From the NCBI RefSeq assembly GCF_025345615.1, contig NZ_JAODWD010000001.1, positions 871,304 through 935,303 of the forward strand: a stretch of DNA of 64,000 bases. Direction: 5' to 3'. The DNA comes from Mycobacterium deserti (lineage in GTDB: Bacteria; Actinomycetota; Actinomycetes; Mycobacteriales; Mycobacteriaceae). Both the position numbers and the translations under genes were made by a program. Below, in pieces: positions 8,567 to 18,624 of the stretch; within the stretch, counting starts at the first letter, position 1, and each line of letters starts with the position of its first letter. The notes under the pieces were generated by a model that worked only from the letters and a program-made list of their open reading frames with translations, had not been told where the DNA came from and searched no databases.

Positions 8567-9481
8567 CTAAACCTTCTTGGGGGAGAAGAACTTGGCGATG
8601 AACCTGGCACCGACGTTCAGCAGCGCGATCAACACGATCAGCGTGAACGCCGCGCCCCAGAGTCGGTCGGTCGGAACAGGATTGGCGCCGGCGCCTGCCG
8701 ACGTCTGGTCGTACATCATGCCGGGCAGCGATCCCATGAAACCGCTGAACATGTCGAAATTCATGGCTTGGGCATAACCGACGAGAATCAGCAACGGGGC
8801 CGTCTCGCCCATGACGCGGGCCAGCGCCAGCAGGATTCCGGTGACAATGCCCGACAACGCCGTCGGGATCACGATGGCCGAAATGGTCTTCCACTTCGGC
8901 ACGCCCAGCGCATAGCTGGCCTCGCGAAGGTCCATTGGGACGATGCGCAGCATCTCTTCGGTGGACCGGACGATCACCGGAATCATCAACAGCACCAAAG
9001 CAAGTGACACGGCGAAGCCGGAGCGCTCGAAGCCCAGTGTCGCAACCCACAGCGCGTAGATGAACAGCGCCGCGACGATCGAGGGCACGCCGGTGAGAAT
9101 GTCCACCATGAATGTCGTCAGCTTGCCCAGTCGCGTGCCGCCGCCGTACTCCACCAGGTAGATGCCGACGAAGACACCGACGGGGATTGAGATCAGCGCG
9201 CACACAAGGCCTTGCAGCAGAGTGCCGATGATCGCGTGATAGGCGCCACCGCCGGCCTGAAAGGCAGTCATGCCGCCCTGCGAGTTGAACCACCAGGTGC
9301 TCGACGTGACGGCGCCGATACCCTTGACGATCACCGTCACCAACACCCATATCAGCGGCACCAAGGCGATCAGGACCGACGCGGTGACGAGAACGGTCGC
9401 GAGGTGGTTGGTGACCTTGCGGCGCGCGCTCACGCCCTGGAAGGTCGTCACCTTCACCGGCTTGTCCAGAGTTGACGTCAT
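8567..9481 (-). CDS. pstA: Phosphate ABC transporter permease PstA
   Basis: A 304-residue inner-membrane permease with about six transmembrane helices and the binding-protein-dependent EAA-type loop ([20 protein letters not shown]). It starts at ATG 9481 with [10 protein letters not shown]; the ATG overlaps the pstC stop (ATGA), indicating translational coupling. It forms the phosphate channel with PstC. Confidence 0.96.
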   Translation of the reverse strand: MTSTLDKPVKVTTFQGVSARRKVTNHLATVLVTASVLIALVPLIWVLVTVIVKGIGAVTSSTWWFNSQGGMTAFQAGGGAYHAIIGTLLQGLVCALISIPVGVFVGIYLVEYGGGTRLGKLTTFMVDILTGVPSIVAALFIYALWVATLGFERSGFAVSLALVLLMIPVIVRSTEEMLRIVPMDLREASYALGVPKWKTISAIVIPTALSGIVTGILLALARVMGETAPLLILVGYAQAMNFDMFSGFMGSLPGMMYDQTSAGAGANPVPTDRLWGAAFTLIVLIALLNVGARFIAKFFSPKKV

Positions 9482-10527
9482 GAGGCGGACCGATCCTTCC
9501 CGGACACTGCTGCGCGAGCCAGCGTGTTGACCACGAACGTCAGGATGAACAACACCAGGCCCGCCGCGATGTACGCGCCCGCCTTGTATTGGTCGTTGAA
9601 TTCCGAAGCGGCCGAGGCGATTTTGCTGGCGAACGTGAAGCCGCCGTCGAACAGCGACCAACCGAACGCGGTCTGCGTGCCACGCAGGATGATCAGCAGT
9701 GCGATCGTCTCGCCGAGCGCCCGGCCGAGGCCGAGCATCGCGCCGCTGATGTAACCCGACAGTCCGAAGGGCAGCACGGTGGTGCGTACCACCTCCCAGC
9801 GAGTCGCGCCCAACGCGAGAGCGGCCTCGATCTGGCCGCGTGGCGTTTGTACGAACACCTCGCGCGTGACCGCGGTGATGATCGGCAGAATCATCACCGC
9901 GAGCACGATGCCCGCTGTGAAGATGGTCCCACCGCCGGCCACCGACGCGTTGCCGGTCTGGAAGAGGAACATCCAGCCGAGGCTCTCGTTGAGCCACATC
10001 GCGAACGGCTTGATCACGGGGGCAAGGACGTAAAGCCCCCACACGCCGTAGATGATCGACGGCACAGCGGCCAGTAGGTCGACCATGTACGCCAACGGGC
10101 CCGCCACCCGCTTATGCGCGTACTGGGTCAGATAGATCGCGATGCCCAACGCCACCGGCATGGCGAGCACCAGCGCGAACACCGACACGAACACCGTGAC
10201 CTGCAGCAGGTCGAGGATGCCGAACTGCATCGCCGACGTGTCGGTTGTTATCCAGTTGCCGGTGTAGAGGAAGAAATTCGCGTCGTTGCGACCAAGGGCC
10301 GGAATGGCGCGCCACAGCAGGAAAAAGCCGATCGCCGCAATGATGACGACGATCAGGACACCGGATCCCTCTGAAAGCCAGCGGAAGATCCGGTCTCCAG
10401 GACGAACTTTCGAACCCTTCGAGGGATCGGTGGAGATGGGTGTCGGCTCAGGGAAGGGCGTGGCCAATGCCTCGCCCGACCCTGCGCCCAACGGATTCGG
10501 AGTTGTCAATTGGACCCTATCGGTCAT
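9478..10527 (-). CDS. pstC: Phosphate ABC transporter permease PstC
   Basis: A 349-residue permease with a cytoplasmic Pro/Thr-rich N-terminus, six or so membrane helices, and the EAA loop ([20 protein letters not shown]) that contacts PstB. ATG 10527 (MTDRVQL) is the likely start; no strong ribosome-binding site is visible and a GTG at 10539 is an alternative. It ends in a four-base overlap with pstA and follows pstS by about 50 bases. Confidence 0.95.
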   Translation of the reverse strand: MTDRVQLTTPNPLGAGSGEALATPFPEPTPISTDPSKGSKVRPGDRIFRWLSEGSGVLIVVIIAAIGFFLLWRAIPALGRNDANFFLYTGNWITTDTSAMQFGILDLLQVTVFVSVFALVLAMPVALGIAIYLTQYAHKRVAGPLAYMVDLLAAVPSIIYGVWGLYVLAPVIKPFAMWLNESLGWMFLFQTGNASVAGGGTIFTAGIVLAVMILPIITAVTREVFVQTPRGQIEAALALGATRWEVVRTTVLPFGLSGYISGAMLGLGRALGETIALLIILRGTQTAFGWSLFDGGFTFASKIASAASEFNDQYKAGAYIAAGLVLFILTFVVNTLARAAVSGKDRSAS

Positions 10528-10574
10528 CTGTCGCAGCACCCATCTTTGCTGGTTTCCTGCTGTGGCGCCACTAG

Positions 10575-11711
10575 CTAGGCGGTTGAGCCGATAGCGTCGA
10601 TCGACGTGAGCAGACGCTCCTTGAAGGCGTCCGGCAGCGGCACGTAGCCGGCGGCCGACAGGCCTTCCTGGCCCTGGTTGGCGGCGACCTTCAGGAACGA
10701 CTTGACGGCCCCGGCGGTCTCGGCGTCGTAGCCCTGCGAGCACACGATCTCGTAGGTCGCGAGCACCAGTGGGTAGGCGCCGGCCTCCTTCGTGCCGTAG
10801 ATCGAGTCGAGGTCCAGAGCCAGGTCGTTGCCCTCGGCGGCGAACTTCGCGGCGTTGATCGCCTTGCCCGCCGACTCGTCGGTGAGCTCGACCGCGCCTG
10901 CGCCGCTGTCGATTTGAGCGAACGGCACACCGGCCTGTTCGGCGAAGCCCTTCTCGACGTAGCCGATCGAACCCGGGGTGGCCTGCACGGCCTGCACCAC
11001 GCCGGCGGACTTCTGTGCGCCCTCGCCGGCGCCACCCTGGAACTCGCTGCCGTCGCCCTTGGTCCAGGCTTGCGGAGCGGCCGCGGCCAAATACTTCTGG
11101 AAGTTGTCGGTGGTGCCCGAGGAGTCCGAGCGGAAGATCGGGGTGATGTCGGCATCCGGCAGGTTGGCGCCGCCGTTGAGACCGGCGATCGCGGGGTCGT
11201 TCCACTTCTTGATCTGGCCCTGGAAGATCTTGGCCAGGGTGTCGCCGTTGAGCACCAGCTTGTCGACGCCCTCGATGTTGTACGCCATCGCGATCGGGCC
11301 GAACACCAGCGGAAGGTTCCACGCCGGGTTGCCGCCGCAGCGATCCGCGGCCTGCTTGATCTGCTCTTCCTTCAGTGCCGAGTCCGAACCGGCGAAGTCA
11401 ACCTGCTTGGCGATGAACTGCTCACGCCCCGCGCCGGACCCGGTCGGGTTGTAGGACAGGTTCTTGCCCGAGCACACCTGGCCCCACACGCGGTTGAACT
11501 CCGCGATCGCGTTCTGCTGAGCGGTCGAACCCTCGGCGGTGACGGAGTTCTTGCCGCCGCAGTCGGCCGACGCGGACGCCGAACCGCTGCCGCTGGTGGA
11601 TCCACCGCTGCCGGCGTTGTTGTCGCTGCCGCACGCCGAGAGCGTCAGCGCGGCGATCGCCGCGACGGACAGGCTCGTGCCAAGCGTCTTGCCCATGCTG
11701 TTGCGCTTCAC
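10575..11711 (-). CDS. pstS: Periplasmic phosphate-binding lipoprotein PstS
   Basis: The 378-residue phosphate receptor of the Pst importer. A signal peptide ends in the lipobox LSAC, followed by a Gly/Ser-rich linker and the phosphate-binding fold ([34 protein letters not shown] and [16 protein letters not shown] carry the typical phosphate-contacting Ser/Thr/Arg/Asp). GTG 11711 is the start, with an ATG six codons later. The operon is expected to be induced by phosphate starvation through the repeat at 11787-11821. Confidence 0.96.
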   Translation of the reverse strand: MKRNSMGKTLGTSLSVAAIAALTLSACGSDNNAGSGGSTSGSGSASASADCGGKNSVTAEGSTAQQNAIAEFNRVWGQVCSGKNLSYNPTGSGAGREQFIAKQVDFAGSDSALKEEQIKQAADRCGGNPAWNLPLVFGPIAMAYNIEGVDKLVLNGDTLAKIFQGQIKKWNDPAIAGLNGGANLPDADITPIFRSDSSGTTDNFQKYLAAAAPQAWTKGDGSEFQGGAGEGAQKSAGVVQAVQATPGSIGYVEKGFAEQAGVPFAQIDSGAGAVELTDESAGKAINAAKFAAEGNDLALDLDSIYGTKEAGAYPLVLATYEIVCSQGYDAETAGAVKSFLKVAANQGQEGLSAAGYVPLPDAFKERLLTSIDAIGSTA

Positions 11712-11786
11712 TTATCCCACTTTCGATTGACCGCTTTGAACTCCCCGGCAACGTATGCGCCCCCGGTGGACGGATCACGGATGGAA

Positions 11787-11821
11787 AGTAAACGGGCGGT
11801 GAACAGGTTCAGCTGGTTCAC
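11787..11821 (-). promoter_or_regulatory. Pho-box-like repeats upstream of pstS
   Basis: Read on the minus strand, GTTCACC (plus positions 11804-11798) is followed exactly 11 bases on by GTTTACT (11793-11787), the spacing of PhoP/RegX3-type direct repeats. On the plus strand, GTGAAC (11799-11804) and GTTCAC (11816-11821) are also inverted. The element lies 76-110 bases before the pstS GTG. RegX3 binding is inference. Confidence 0.55.
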
Positions 11822-11844
11822 AGGGTTGCCCAGCTAGCGAGCGC

Positions 11845-13514
<1,670 letters not shown>

Positions 13515-13692
13515 CTGGCCCTCCAACAGCCACGGGATCCTCGCCCAGACAACGATGTCGGTCGGTGACTTCCCAGATTCATACCGGTCACACGGCCGTT
13601 ACCCGGCCGATGTTTCCCTAACGATAGCGCGCTACCTGCTGGTTAGCTGCGTCGAACCGGTCAGGCGGGGCGCAGTAGGCCAGAATGTGCGG

Positions 13693-14490
13693 GTGCGAAA
13701 GGTGATGATCGGCGTGCTGGCCACCGCGACCGCTGTTGTCGTCGGGGCCGTCGGGGTGGACTTCGGGGCCGCCATCTATGCCGAGTATCGCCTGGCCAGA
13801 AGCGTGCGCGAGGCCGCCGACCTGGCGTGGGACCCGTCGGTGGCCATCCTCGGTTTCCCGTTCGTGACCCAGGCGGCCGACCACCACTACGACGAGGTGG
13901 AGGTCCGGGCCAATGGTGTCGATCACGCCGTCGTGGGCAAGGCCTCGCTGGAGGCGACGCTGCACTCGATCGATCTGCCCGACGATTCATGGCTGATCGG
14001 CCCCGATGCCGAGCTGCCCGTCGCCAAGGCCGAAAGCCGCATCATCATCGACTCCACCCATGTCGGCCGTTTCATGGGCATTCCGGATCTGCTGGTCGAG
14101 GCCTCGACGCGGGAAAGCAACGACGCCACCGGCGGCACCACCGAGTCGGGCATCTCGAGCAACCGTGGGCTGTTGTTCACCGGAACGCCGAACACAGCGG
14201 ACTACCACGAGAAGGTCAGCGTCGCGGTCGACCTGTCGATCGCCGGGCCGGACCGGACCACACTGGTGCTCACCGCGACCGATGTGCTGATGGGCCCGAA
14301 CACCGCCGACCAGCACGTTCCCGACGACAAGAAGGCCGCGGTGCTGGCCGCCTTCAGCGCCAGCCTGCCGGGCCAGAAGTTGCCGTTCGGCCTCGCGCCG
14401 ACGGCCGAGGGGGCCCGCGGGTCGGACATCATCATCGAAGGCATCGCCGAGGGAGTAACGGTCGCCCTCGACGAGTTCAACATGAGATGA
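13693..14490 (+). CDS. DUF2993 (LmeA-like) secreted or anchored protein
   Basis: A 265-residue protein with an N-terminal hydrophobic signal or anchor (about residues 4-25) and a DUF2993 domain, a lipid-binding-type fold in actinobacterial envelope proteins such as the lipomannan elongation factor LmeA. Characteristic segments are DPSVAILGFPFVTQ, VEVRANGVDHA, DSTHVGRFMGIPDLLVEA and TTESGISSNRGLLFTGTP. Start codons GTG 13687 and GTG 13693 are both possible. It corresponds by position and sequence to Rv0817c. The next gene, a membrane-anchored thioredoxin, begins 22 bases after its stop. Confidence 0.85.
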   Translation: MRKVMIGVLATATAVVVGAVGVDFGAAIYAEYRLARSVREAADLAWDPSVAILGFPFVTQAADHHYDEVEVRANGVDHAVVGKASLEATLHSIDLPDDSWLIGPDAELPVAKAESRIIIDSTHVGRFMGIPDLLVEASTRESNDATGGTTESGISSNRGLLFTGTPNTADYHEKVSVAVDLSIAGPDRTTLVLTATDVLMGPNTADQHVPDDKKAAVLAAFSASLPGQKLPFGLAPTAEGARGSDIIIEGIAEGVTVALDEFNMR

Positions 14491-14512
14491 GCGTTTATGT
14501 GATGAACGGGCA

Positions 14513-14938
14513 ATGCGGATGAGCACCTCGTGGGCGTTGGCCCTCACCGTTCTCATCGCCGCGCTGGGCATCGCCTATGTGATCGGCCGCATGGTGTCGC
14601 TGCGCGCGGGCGCGCTCAAAGAGGTCGAGGCGGCCGCCGTGAACGTCAGCGACCTGGGGCTCTCGCGCACCGGTCCGACCGTTCTGCACTTCAGCGCGCC
14701 CTGGTGCGGACCGTGTGTCGCGGTGCGGCGGGTGGTCGACGAAGTCTGCGAGCAACTGCCCGAGGTCGCCCACGTCGAAATCGACATGGACGCCAATCCG
14801 GAGGCGGCACGGCGACTTTCGGTGCTGTCGTTGCCGACCACCTTCATCTTCGACGCGCACGGTTACCAGCGCTACCGCGCCGCGGGCGTCCCCAAGGCCG
14901 CTGACCTGCGGTCCGCGCTGGAACCGCTGTTGGCTTGA
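14513..14938 (+). CDS. Membrane-anchored thioredoxin-like protein
   Basis: A 141-residue thioredoxin-fold protein with one N-terminal membrane helix (about residues 6-26) and the active site WCGPC in HFSAPWCGPCVAVRR, plus the cis-proline loop LSLPTTFIF. It should act as a thiol-disulfide oxidoreductase at the membrane. ATG 14513 or ATG 14519 could start it. The M. tuberculosis positional counterpart (Rv0816c) is called thiX. It lies directly upstream of the cysteine-leader sulfur operon, which fits a redox or sulfur role. Confidence 0.9.
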   Translation: MRMSTSWALALTVLIAALGIAYVIGRMVSLRAGALKEVEAAAVNVSDLGLSRTGPTVLHFSAPWCGPCVAVRRVVDEVCEQLPEVAHVEIDMDANPEAARRLSVLSLPTTFIFDAHGYQRYRAAGVPKAADLRSALEPLLA

Positions 14939-14954
14939 TCACCCTGTCATTGGG

Positions 14955-14960
14955 TAAGCT
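14955..14960 (+). promoter_or_regulatory. Leaderless promoter -10 of the cysteine leader peptide
   Basis: TAAGCT at 14955-14960 is a TAnnnT -10 element seven bases before the GTG at 14968. This is the geometry of mycobacterial leaderless transcripts, so transcription and translation of the leader peptide would both begin at the GTG. Confidence 0.6.
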
Positions 14961-14967
14961 GTGCCGC

Positions 14968-15057
14968 GTGTCCGCCCGCCTCGAGCCGATGCTCACCAAG
15001 CGCCGCGCAGTAGATCTGTGCCGCGTTGCGGGTTGCTGTTGTTGTTGTAGCTGCTGA
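14968..15057 (+). CDS. Leaderless polycysteine leader peptide (cysteine-responsive attenuator)
   Basis: A 29-codon open frame starting GTG 14968 and ending TGA 15055-15057. Its end encodes VAGCCCCCSC: five consecutive Cys codons (TGC then four TGT), one Ser and a final Cys, with another Cys earlier (DLCRV). Mycobacteria are known to use leaderless polycysteine small frames ahead of sulfur genes as cysteine-responsive attenuators. Stalling at scarce Cys-tRNA would expose the ribosome-binding site of the next gene. The downstream genes here are a DUF4395 protein, a thiosulfate sulfurtransferase and SseC, which fits exactly. No ribosome-binding site precedes the GTG. Confidence 0.85.
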   Translation: MSARLEPMLTKRRAVDLCRVAGCCCCCSC

Positions 15058-15118
15058 GCGCAGCTGCGCTGGTTAGGCGCGCTCGCTCTGGGCAGCCGTT
15101 CCGGCTGCTCTGTCCCAG
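15057..15118 (+). promoter_or_regulatory. Attenuator stem-loops after the cysteine leader peptide
   Basis: A 14-base perfect palindrome, AGCGCAGCTGCGCT (15057-15070), begins at the last base of the leader stop codon. A second hairpin pairs GCAGCCG (15092-15098) with CGGCTGC (15102-15108), extended by CTGGG (15088-15092) against CCCAG (15114-15118). A ribosome stalled on the Cys codons would cover or release the first palindrome. Which alternative structure blocks the GGAG before GTG 15148 cannot be settled by eye. Confidence 0.5.
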
Positions 15119-15147
15119 CCCATCCAACGCAACAGGAGTTCGTCACC

Positions 15148-15597
15148 GTGTCGATCAAGACCAATACGGCCACCGCCCTGGTGGACGTGCGTGGTCCCCG
15201 CTTCGTCGCCTGGGTCACCACGGCTGTCCTGGTGGCCACACTGCTGCTGTCGGCAGTCAGCCCGCTCGCGGCGGCAGCGCTGCTCGGTGTGCAGGCCGTC
15301 GTCTTCGCCATCGGCGCGGCGCTGGGCCCACGCCGGCACCCCTATGGCGTGGTCTTCGCGACGGTCGTCGCGCCCCGCCTGAGCCCGGCCACCGAGAAGG
15401 AACCGGTGCCCCCGCTGAAGTTCGCGCAACTGGTCGGCTTCGTGTTCGCGGTCCTGGGCGTCGCGGGCTTTGCCGCGGGCATCCCGCTTCTCGGCGCCGT
15501 CGCCACCGGCTTCGCGCTCGTGGCGGCGTTCCTCAACGCGGCGTTCGGCATCTGCCTTGGCTGTCAGATCTATCCGCTCGTCGCACGACTTACCTAA
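15148..15597 (+). CDS. DUF4395 domain membrane protein
   Basis: A 149-residue integral membrane protein with about four hydrophobic helices and a conserved C-terminal cysteine motif (FGICLGCQIYP). The family often occurs beside sulfurtransferases and thioredoxins, as here, so a role in sulfur or thiol handling at the membrane is likely but unproven. GTG 15148 has a GGAG ribosome-binding site nine bases upstream. It is the first structural gene after the cysteine leader peptide, and cysA2 follows 28 bases after its stop. Confidence 0.88.
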   Translation: MSIKTNTATALVDVRGPRFVAWVTTAVLVATLLLSAVSPLAAAALLGVQAVVFAIGAALGPRRHPYGVVFATVVAPRLSPATEKEPVPPLKFAQLVGFVFAVLGVAGFAAGIPLLGAVATGFALVAAFLNAAFGICLGCQIYPLVARLT

Positions 15598-15625
15598 ATA
15601 TCAAGCAACTGAAAGGATTTCATTC

Positions 15626-16459
15626 ATGGCACGTTCTGATGTGCTGGTCACCACCGAGTGGGCGGAGAGCAATCTCAACGCCCCCAACACCGTTTTCGTC
15701 GAGGTCGATGAGGACACCAGCGCCTACGACGGCGGCCACATCGAGGGAGCTGTGCGGCTGGACTGGAAGGCGGATCTGCAGGACCCTGTGCGCCGCGACT
15801 TCGTCGACGCCCAACAGTTCTCGAAGCTGCTCAGCGACCGCGGGATCTCCAACGACGACACCGTGATCCTCTACGGCGGCAACAACAACTGGTTCGCCGC
15901 GTACGCCTACTGGTACTTCAAGCTCTACGGCCACGACAAGGTCAAGCTGCTCGACGGCGGCCGCAAGAAGTGGGAGCTCGACGGCCGTCCGCTGTCGAGC
16001 GACCCGGTGACCCGCCCGGCCACCAGCTACACAGCCAAGCAGCCCGACAACAGCATCCGCGCCTTCCGCGACGAGGTCATCGCGGCCATCAACACCAAGA
16101 ACCTGGTCGACGTCCGTTCGCCGGACGAGTTCTCCGGCAAGATCCTGGCTCCCGCGCACTTGCCGCAGGAACAGAGTCAACGCCCGGGGCATATCCCCGG
16201 CGCCATCAACGTTCCGTGGAGCAAGGCGGCCAACGAGGACGGGACCTTCAAGTCCGATGAGGACCTGGCCAAGCTGTACGCCGAGGCGGGCCTGGACGGT
16301 GAGAAGGAAACCATCGCGTACTGCCGGATCGGTGAGCGCTCGTCGCACACCTGGTTCGTACTGCAAGAGCTGTTGGGACATCAGAACGTCAAGAATTACG
16401 ACGGCAGTTGGACGGAATACGGCTCCCTCGTGGGGGCCCCGATCGAGTTGGGAAGTTGA
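15626..16459 (+). CDS. cysA2: Thiosulfate sulfurtransferase (rhodanese, CysA2/SseA-type)
   Basis: A 277-residue two-domain rhodanese that moves sulfane sulfur from thiosulfate to acceptors such as cyanide or thiols. The inactive N-terminal domain (about residues 1-130, with VFVEVDEDTSAYDGGHI) is followed by the catalytic domain with the active-site cysteine in AYCRIGERSSHTW. ATG 15626 has GAAAGGA at 15611-15617. It belongs to the DUF4395-cysA2-sseC operon under the cysteine attenuator. The M. tuberculosis counterpart is Rv0815c. Confidence 0.95.
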   Translation: MARSDVLVTTEWAESNLNAPNTVFVEVDEDTSAYDGGHIEGAVRLDWKADLQDPVRRDFVDAQQFSKLLSDRGISNDDTVILYGGNNNWFAAYAYWYFKLYGHDKVKLLDGGRKKWELDGRPLSSDPVTRPATSYTAKQPDNSIRAFRDEVIAAINTKNLVDVRSPDEFSGKILAPAHLPQEQSQRPGHIPGAINVPWSKAANEDGTFKSDEDLAKLYAEAGLDGEKETIAYCRIGERSSHTWFVLQELLGHQNVKNYDGSWTEYGSLVGAPIELGS

Positions 16460-16460
16460 T

Positions 16461-16763
16461 ATGTGCTCTGCACCGAAGCAAGGCCTGACGTTGCCTGCCA
16501 GCGTCGACCTCGAAAAAGAGACGGTGATCACCGGCCGTGTTGTCGACGGCTCCGGTCAGGCGGTCGGCGGTGCCTTCGTGCGCCTGCTGGACAGCTCTGA
16601 CGAGTTCACCGCCGAGGTCGTCGCGTCGGCGACCGGTGATTTCCGGTTCTTTGCCGCTCCCGGGACGTGGACGCTGCGTGCGCTCTCGCCCGCGGGCAAC
16701 GGTGACGCCAGCGTCGCACCGTCGGGCGCAGGCATCCACGAGGTCGACGTCAAGGTCGCCTGA
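16461..16763 (+). CDS. sseC: SseC-like DUF1416 protein
   Basis: A 100-residue protein of the DUF1416/SseC family, annotated in mycobacteria with sulfur metabolism because it always follows the rhodanese gene. The sequence reads as a small beta-sandwich (VITGRVVDGSGQAVGGAFVR, then GDFRFFAAPGTWTLRALSP), resembling carboxypeptidase-regulatory-like folds. It begins one base after the cysA2 stop, so the two are co-translated. The biochemical role is not established. Confidence 0.9.
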   Translation: MCSAPKQGLTLPASVDLEKETVITGRVVDGSGQAVGGAFVRLLDSSDEFTAEVVASATGDFRFFAAPGTWTLRALSPAGNGDASVAPSGAGIHEVDVKVA

Positions 16764-16784
16764 GCCGCTGACAAGGCCCGCCAC

Positions 16785-16790
16785 TAGAAT
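16785..16790 (+). promoter_or_regulatory. Leaderless -10 before small membrane protein
   Basis: TAGAAT at 16785-16790, seven bases before the GTG at 16798, fits a leaderless promoter for the 32-residue protein and its downstream partner. Confidence 0.5.
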
Positions 16791-16797
16791 CGCCTGC

Positions 16798-16896
16798 GTG
16801 GTGTTGTTCTTTGAGCTTCTGCTGGTGGCGGCCACCGTGGTCATTACGTGGTTCGCGCTGTATGCGTTGTACCGGCTGATCACCGACGAGTCGTGA
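16798..16896 (+). CDS. 32-residue single-helix membrane protein
   Basis: A very short gene: GTG 16798, two Val codons, then [20 protein letters not shown] as one membrane helix and a short charged tail (RLITDES). Its TGA overlaps the GTG of the next gene (GTGA at 16893-16896), implying coupled translation with the nitrobindin-like protein. No function is recognised. Support comes from the leaderless -10, the ideal helix length and the overlap. Confidence 0.65.
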   Translation: MVLFFELLLVAATVVITWFALYALYRLITDES

Positions 16897-17522
16897 CCTC
16901 CGGCGACGAGGCCGTCGCCGCCGCAGCCGAACGGGCCAAGATCACGGCGGCGCGCAACATTCCGGCGTTCTCCGACCTGCCGGCGCCGACGGACACCGCC
17001 AATCTTCGTGAGGGCGCGAACCTGTCCGACGAACTGTTGGCGCTGCTGCCGCTCGTCGGGGTCTGGCGCGGTGAGGGCGAAGGACGTGGCACCGACGGCG
17101 ATTACCGGTTCGGCCAGCAGATCGTCGTATCCCACGACGGCGGCGACTATCTGATCTGGGAGGCGCGCTCGTGGCGGCTGACCAAGGACGGCGAGTACGA
17201 CCAGCCCTCGTTGCGCGAGTCGGGCTTCTGGCGATTCGTCAACGACCCGAACGATCCATCCGAGTCGCAGGCCATCGAACTGCTGCTGGCCCATTCGGCC
17301 GGTTACGTCGAATTGTTCTACGGCCGCCCGCGCAACCAATCGTCGTGGGAGTTGGTCACCGACGCATTGGCGCGCAGCAAGTCAGGGGTGCTGGTCGGCG
17401 GCGCCAAACGGCTCTACGGCATCGTCGAGGGCGGCGACCTGGCATATGTGGAGGAACGCGTCGACGCCGACGGTGGTCTGGTGCCGCATCTGTCGGCCCG
17501 GCTCGCGAGGTTCGTCGGATGA
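16893..17522 (+). CDS. Nitrobindin-like heme-binding beta-barrel protein (THAP4-like, DUF1794)
   Basis: A 209-residue protein of the FABP-like/nitrobindin family, the orthologue by position of Rv0813c. The hallmark GxWxGxG appears as GVWRGEGEG near residue 54, with later barrel strands [23 protein letters not shown] and GFWRFV. Family members bind ferric heme and can isomerise peroxynitrite or bind fatty-acid-like ligands. GTG 16893 overlaps the preceding microprotein stop, and its own stop overlaps the following lipoprotein start (ATGA). Confidence 0.85.
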   Translation: MTSGDEAVAAAAERAKITAARNIPAFSDLPAPTDTANLREGANLSDELLALLPLVGVWRGEGEGRGTDGDYRFGQQIVVSHDGGDYLIWEARSWRLTKDGEYDQPSLRESGFWRFVNDPNDPSESQAIELLLAHSAGYVELFYGRPRNQSSWELVTDALARSKSGVLVGGAKRLYGIVEGGDLAYVEERVDADGGLVPHLSARLARFVG

Positions 17523-17782
17523 TGCGGGCGCTTGTGCTGGCCGCAGGCATCGCTGCGGCAGGGCTCCTGGCGGGGTGTTCGTCCGACAGCGATTCGACGG
17601 AGCAGACCACGACCACCACGCAAGCCCCAGCGGGCCATGGCTCGTTGGCGCAATGCCTGACCGAGCATGGCGTGCCCGCAGCGCCGGGCCCGTCCGCAGG
17701 ACCGCCGCCGGGGGTCTCCGAGCAGGCCTGGAACGACGCCATGCAGTCGTGCTCGTCGCTTGCTCCCGGCCCCGCGGGCTAG
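17519..17782 (+). CDS. Small lipoprotein
   Basis: An 87-residue predicted lipoprotein: signal peptide ending in LLAGC (Cys about 20), a Ser/Thr-rich linker, and a short domain with two cysteines ([23 protein letters not shown]). The CLTEHGV pattern recurs in other actinobacterial small secreted proteins, but the function is unknown. Its stop codon TAG shares bases with the stop of the opposite-strand gene (CTAG at 17779-17782). Confidence 0.75.
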   Translation: MMRALVLAAGIAAAGLLAGCSSDSDSTEQTTTTTQAPAGHGSLAQCLTEHGVPAAPGPSAGPPPGVSEQAWNDAMQSCSSLAPGPAG

Positions 17783-18618
17783 CGCAGCACCGGTGCGCGG
17801 CCCTCGTCGACCAGCCAGACCTCTTGCAGTTGCGCCAGGCTGCCGTCCTCGCGAAGCCGATCAACGGCCCACGACACACATCTGGTGAGTGGGCTGCTCT
17901 TGTCCAGCACAACCCCGAACTGTTCGACATCGCTTGTCGCGCCGGGCAGTTGACCGACCATGAGACCATCGCGCAATTCGTTGGCGACCGCGAAGGCAGT
18001 CGGCAGATCCGTGACCAACGCGTCGACGCCACCGGTGGTCAACGCCATCTTCGCGTCGGTGTTGGTGTTGTACACCTCGACGTCGCCCCCGATCGACGTG
18101 GCGGCGGTATGGCTAGTGGTGCCGACCTGCACGCCGAGCTTGAGCGTCCTGAGCGCGGCGAGCGTCTTCACGCCGGCCGCCGGCGACGACCTGACCGTGA
18201 CCACGGCCTGCGTCACGTCGAAATAGGGCGAGGAGAAATCAACCGCTGCCTTGCGCTGATCGGTGATCGAGAATTCAGTGAGGTTGGCGTCGAACGTCTT
18301 CGGGCCCGGTGCAAGCGCTGCGTTGAACGGCACGCGCACCCAGCGGACCTCGTCTCTGGCGTAGCCGAGCCTGATCGCGACCGCATAAGCAACTGCGGAC
18401 TCGAATCCCTCGCCGTTGGAGGGATCGTCGCCCATGTACCACGGCGGGTACACCGGCTGGTCCGTGCCGAAGGTGAAGATGCCCGCGTAGAGGGTGCCGA
18501 GCGCGTCCTTGTGACAGTCGTCGTATGTGTCGGCGGCGTCCCGTTCGGCGACAGGCGCGCAGGCGGTCAGCACCGCCGCGCTCACCACCGCCAGCCACAC
18601 CGGGCCTGTGCGCGGCAT
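17779..18618 (-). CDS. Extracellular solute-binding lipoprotein (polar amino acid type)
   Basis: A 279-residue periplasmic binding protein of the SBP_bac_3 type. The signal peptide ends in the lipobox LTAC, then GDDPSNGEGFESAVAYAVAIRLGY, SITDQRKAAVDFSSPYFDVTQAV and VDALVTDLPTAF show the amino-acid-binding fold. No permease or ATPase gene is adjacent, so its partner transporter must be elsewhere, or it signals alone. ATG 18618 and GTG 18624 are possible starts. It is not in the M. tuberculosis order I recall (Rv0813c-Rv0812), so it is a species-level insertion. Confidence 0.85.
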   Translation of the reverse strand: MPRTGPVWLAVVSAAVLTACAPVAERDAADTYDDCHKDALGTLYAGIFTFGTDQPVYPPWYMGDDPSNGEGFESAVAYAVAIRLGYARDEVRWVRVPFNAALAPGPKTFDANLTEFSITDQRKAAVDFSSPYFDVTQAVVTVRSSPAAGVKTLAALRTLKLGVQVGTTSHTAATSIGGDVEVYNTNTDAKMALTTGGVDALVTDLPTAFAVANELRDGLMVGQLPGATSDVEQFGVVLDKSSPLTRCVSWAVDRLREDGSLAQLQEVWLVDEGRAPVLR

Positions 18619-18624
18619 CGTCAC

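Noticed and set aside
7776..11322. Large alternative open frames antisense to or overlapping the pst genes
   Set aside because: Each pst gene has complete family motifs in its own frame; the alternatives are Arg/Gly/Pro-rich shadows.
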